NCBI GenBank assembly: GCA_910578065.1
Contig: CAJTPB010000021.1
Coordinates: 1-32,990 of the forward strand
Source: an uncultured Christensenella sp.
Lineage (GTDB): Bacteria > Bacillota > Clostridia > Christensenellales > Borkfalkiaceae
Direction: 5' to 3'
Length of the DNA: 32,990 bases
A model generated the notes under the pieces. That model saw nothing but the letters and a program-made list of their open reading frames with translations, was not told the DNA's origin and made no database searches. Below are positions 31,260 to 32,990 of this stretch, piece by piece. Within the stretch, counting starts at the first letter, position 1. Each line of letters opens with the position of its first letter. The translations under genes were made by a program, and so were the position numbers.

Positions 31260-32747
31260 ATGGCGATAAAAACGCAGACGGAAACCTTCCGCGGCTTCGG
31301 CATAACGGGAGAATTAACTTCGCAAACGGCGGTGGAATGCCGCTTCGGCGGAGAGGTGGAAACGGTGCTTTCGGCGCACGCGAGCGTTGCGCTTACGGGG
31401 GCGGAAGCGGATAACGGCGAGGTGCGTTATTTCGGAAAAGCGTATTTTTCCGTCGTATACGAAGACGTGGAAAAGCGCGTTTGCCGTGCGGAAAAAGGGG
31501 TGGAATTTACCGCCCGCGCGCAGGACGAAAGCGTGTATCCCGCGCTTACCCCTCGCGTAAAACTGACGGTGGAAAACGTGGCCGTGCGCAGAGAGGGCGC
31601 AGGCGTTTATTTAACGGCGCTCGTCGGCGCGGATATTACGCTGTACGGCGAACAGTCGTTCGAATATCTTTCGGGCGGCGATCTGATCTGCAAGCGCGAA
31701 CCGGTCACCGTTTTGTGCGCGCACCTTTGCGGGGGCGGTACGGAAGCGGAAGACGAATTCGAAACGGAATTTGTAGGCGATATTTTAATGCACGCAGAAA
31801 CGGCGGCGGTAACGGAAGTCGTGTGCGAAACGGGCATTTTGCGCGCCGAAGGGGAAATCAATTTAAGCATTTTGGCGTTGAAAGGGGAAAATTCCCTTGT
31901 TTCGTTCGAGCGCTTGGTACCCTTCCGTGCGGAGATCCCGTGCGACAGCGCAAGCGTAGGCAACGGGGCGGAAGTTTCCGTTTCGGTAGGCAGAACGGTA
32001 CTGCACGCCGATACCGACGAAGAAAAGGGCAAGTGCAAGATCACGGCGGAAATTTCCCTTTCGGTGGAAGGGTGCGTATATGAAGAGGTTGCGGTAGACG
32101 GCGTAACGGACGCGTTCTCGCCCGATTGCGCGGTATCGCTTACCTACGGCGAGGCGGTAAGCCGCGGCGCGGGCGCGCTTGCCCGCTCTACCGAACGCGT
32201 TTCGGGCAAAGCCGCTCTTTCCGCTCCCGTCGATTTTTCCGATACCTTCCAAGCGGTCACCTTGCAGCGCGCGGAAGCGAACGTCGTAAACGGCGAAAAC
32301 GGCAAGCGGCTGGAAGGCGTTGCCATGGCTACCCTTTTGGTGCTCGGCGCAGACGGCAGTCACCGAGGAATCGAAATCAGTTTGCCCTTCTCCGTACCCG
32401 TTCAGGCGGAAGAAGGCTGCCGCGTAAGCGTGCTCGCTTGCGGCACGTCTGCCCGTCAACGGCAGGAAGGGGAAGTGGATGCGGAAGTTACGTTAAAAAT
32501 CTGCTTGCAAGAAACGCAAAAGGGAAGCGTACGGCTTGTTTCTTCGGCGGAGGAAGGCGCGCCCATCGCGCGCAGCGACAGTGCGATCAGCGTATATATC
32601 CCCCGCGCGGGCGACGGGCTGTGGGAACTTTCCAAAAGCCTCGGCAAAGCGCCCGAAGAGGTGGAAGCAAGCAATCCCGATATGGAATTCCCCATTAAAG
32701 AGGGGCAGCGCGTGGTGATCTACCGCAAAAAGAGTTTACAATCTTAA
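31260..32747 (+). CDS. sipL: SipL-like SPOCS/DUF3794 protein with C-terminal LysM
   Basis: 495-aa protein built of repeated SPOCS (DUF3794) domains and a C-terminal LysM domain (about 442-490, VYIPRAGDGLWELSKSLGKAPEE then NPD and IKEGQRVVIY). This layout is that of Clostridioides difficile SipL, which binds SpoIVA and attaches the spore coat to the forespore surface. It would act in the mother cell during sporulation. The N-terminal 440 residues are strand-rich with repeated VVYEDVEKRV-like and VSVSVGRTVLHADTDEEKGK-like units. AGAGG lies eight bases before the ATG. It follows veg, as in other clostridia. The name rests on domain order, not on detailed comparison. Confidence 0.75.
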   Translation: MAIKTQTETFRGFGITGELTSQTAVECRFGGEVETVLSAHASVALTGAEADNGEVRYFGKAYFSVVYEDVEKRVCRAEKGVEFTARAQDESVYPALTPRVKLTVENVAVRREGAGVYLTALVGADITLYGEQSFEYLSGGDLICKREPVTVLCAHLCGGGTEAEDEFETEFVGDILMHAETAAVTEVVCETGILRAEGEINLSILALKGENSLVSFERLVPFRAEIPCDSASVGNGAEVSVSVGRTVLHADTDEEKGKCKITAEISLSVEGCVYEEVAVDGVTDAFSPDCAVSLTYGEAVSRGAGALARSTERVSGKAALSAPVDFSDTFQAVTLQRAEANVVNGENGKRLEGVAMATLLVLGADGSHRGIEISLPFSVPVQAEEGCRVSVLACGTSARQRQEGEVDAEVTLKICLQETQKGSVRLVSSAEEGAPIARSDSAISVYIPRAGDGLWELSKSLGKAPEEVEASNPDMEFPIKEGQRVVIYRKKSLQS

Positions 32748-32760
32748 TCGATTACAACCG

Positions 32761-32790
32761 GCGGCGAAGCAATATGCTTCGCCGCTTTTA
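32761..32790 (+). terminator. Rho-independent terminator of the veg-sipL unit
   Basis: Perfect 11-bp stem GCGGCGAAGCA (32761-32771) and TGCTTCGCCGC (32775-32785), 3-base loop, then TTTTAT. Confidence 0.93.
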
Positions 32791-32878
32791 TAATATGTTG
32801 TTTATCCGTAACGGCGCGCAGGAGGTAAAAGCCGTTTGCGATCGCAATTGGTTTTCGGGTACGGCTGCGAAAGCTGCG

Positions 32879-32928
32879 CAAGGGCGGTATCTTATTTGCG
32901 CGTTCGCGCAAATAAGATACCGCCCTTG
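32879..32928. repeat. Perfect 23-bp inverted repeat
   Basis: Arms 32879-32901 and 32906-32928 are exact reverse complements around a 4-base GTTC loop. No T-run follows on either strand, unlike the terminators of this window. It could be a terminator of unusual form, a palindromic repeat or a protein site. The next gene is not in the window. Confidence 0.85.
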
Positions 32929-32978
32929 TTAAAAAACTTTAAAAAAATTTTCCTTTTCTTCTTCAATATACTTGACGG

Positions 32979-32990
32979 AGGGGGGGGGGG
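32979..32990. other. Poly-G end of the window
   Basis: The sequence ends in a run of about 11 G after GACGGA. Such a run right at the edge is typical of a contig end with low-quality read tails and is unlikely to be genomic. TTGACG just before it could be the -35 box of a following gene. Confidence 0.7.

Noticed and set aside
1..32990. tRNA, rRNA, insertion sequences and integrase attachment sites
   Set aside because: None could be recognised by eye; no transposase- or integrase-like protein occurs in the window.

Overview
The window looks like a near-complete contig from an uncultivated, spore-forming Firmicute of the class Clostridia. Genes supporting this are a spoVT orthologue, a SipL-like SPOCS/LysM protein, veg, a SpoVB-like flippase and the spoVT-flippase-mazG order known from Bacillus subtilis. 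Strong ribosome binding sites and sigma-A type promoters agree with it. Placement below class is a guess. Genes are moderately GC-rich, while spacers are AT-rich. The right edge ends in a run of about 11 G, probably an assembly or sequencing artefact.

Layout. 1-711: no gene, a degenerate tandem repeat of about 60 bp. 712-3536 (minus): a membrane GT2 glycosyltransferase and an alpha2-type glycyl-tRNA synthetase, each with its own promoter and terminator. 4028-4903 (minus): a PAP2 phosphatase, divergent from glnS (5055-6680), which is followed by a CvpA-like membrane protein. 8070-8822: two tandem 123-aa proteins that look like winged helices with a C-terminal membrane anchor. 9389-15456: a repair operon uvrB, HAD-nucleotidase/GNAT fusion, uvrA, with a promoter overlapped by a palindrome. 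15695-16876: a class I/II aminotransferase, convergent with an AEC-family transporter (17007-17990, minus) across a bidirectional terminator. 18164-22788: spoVT, then a flippase, mazG and a DusB-type dihydrouridine synthase in overlapping frames. 23019-28449: gyrB, gyrA and a small membrane protein. 28911-30683 (minus): a lipoprotein. 30811-32747: veg and the SipL-like gene.

The most unusual observation is in the spacers. Several contain decayed tandem duplications that include the 3' end of the neighbouring gene. The uvrA/aminotransferase junction is duplicated with a unit of about 175-184 bp, the veg 3' end with about 115-121 bp, the AEC 3' end with 66 bp and the PAP2 3' end with 78 bp. Repeat tracts of 60-100 bp units follow spoVT, the glycosyltransferase and the winged-helix pair. 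The intact gene always keeps its working copy and the extra copy is frameshifted or eroded. Recurrent short tandem duplication followed by neutral decay would explain much of this spacer DNA. I know of no description of this, but that could only be settled by searching related genomes.

Other points are the HAD-GNAT fusion inside the uvr operon, a MazG whose N-terminal methylase-like domain lacks its usual cofactor motif, a glutaminyl-tRNA synthetase in a Firmicute-like genome, a sliding-clamp-like peptide in a membrane protein beside gyrA, and two long structured elements in spacers.
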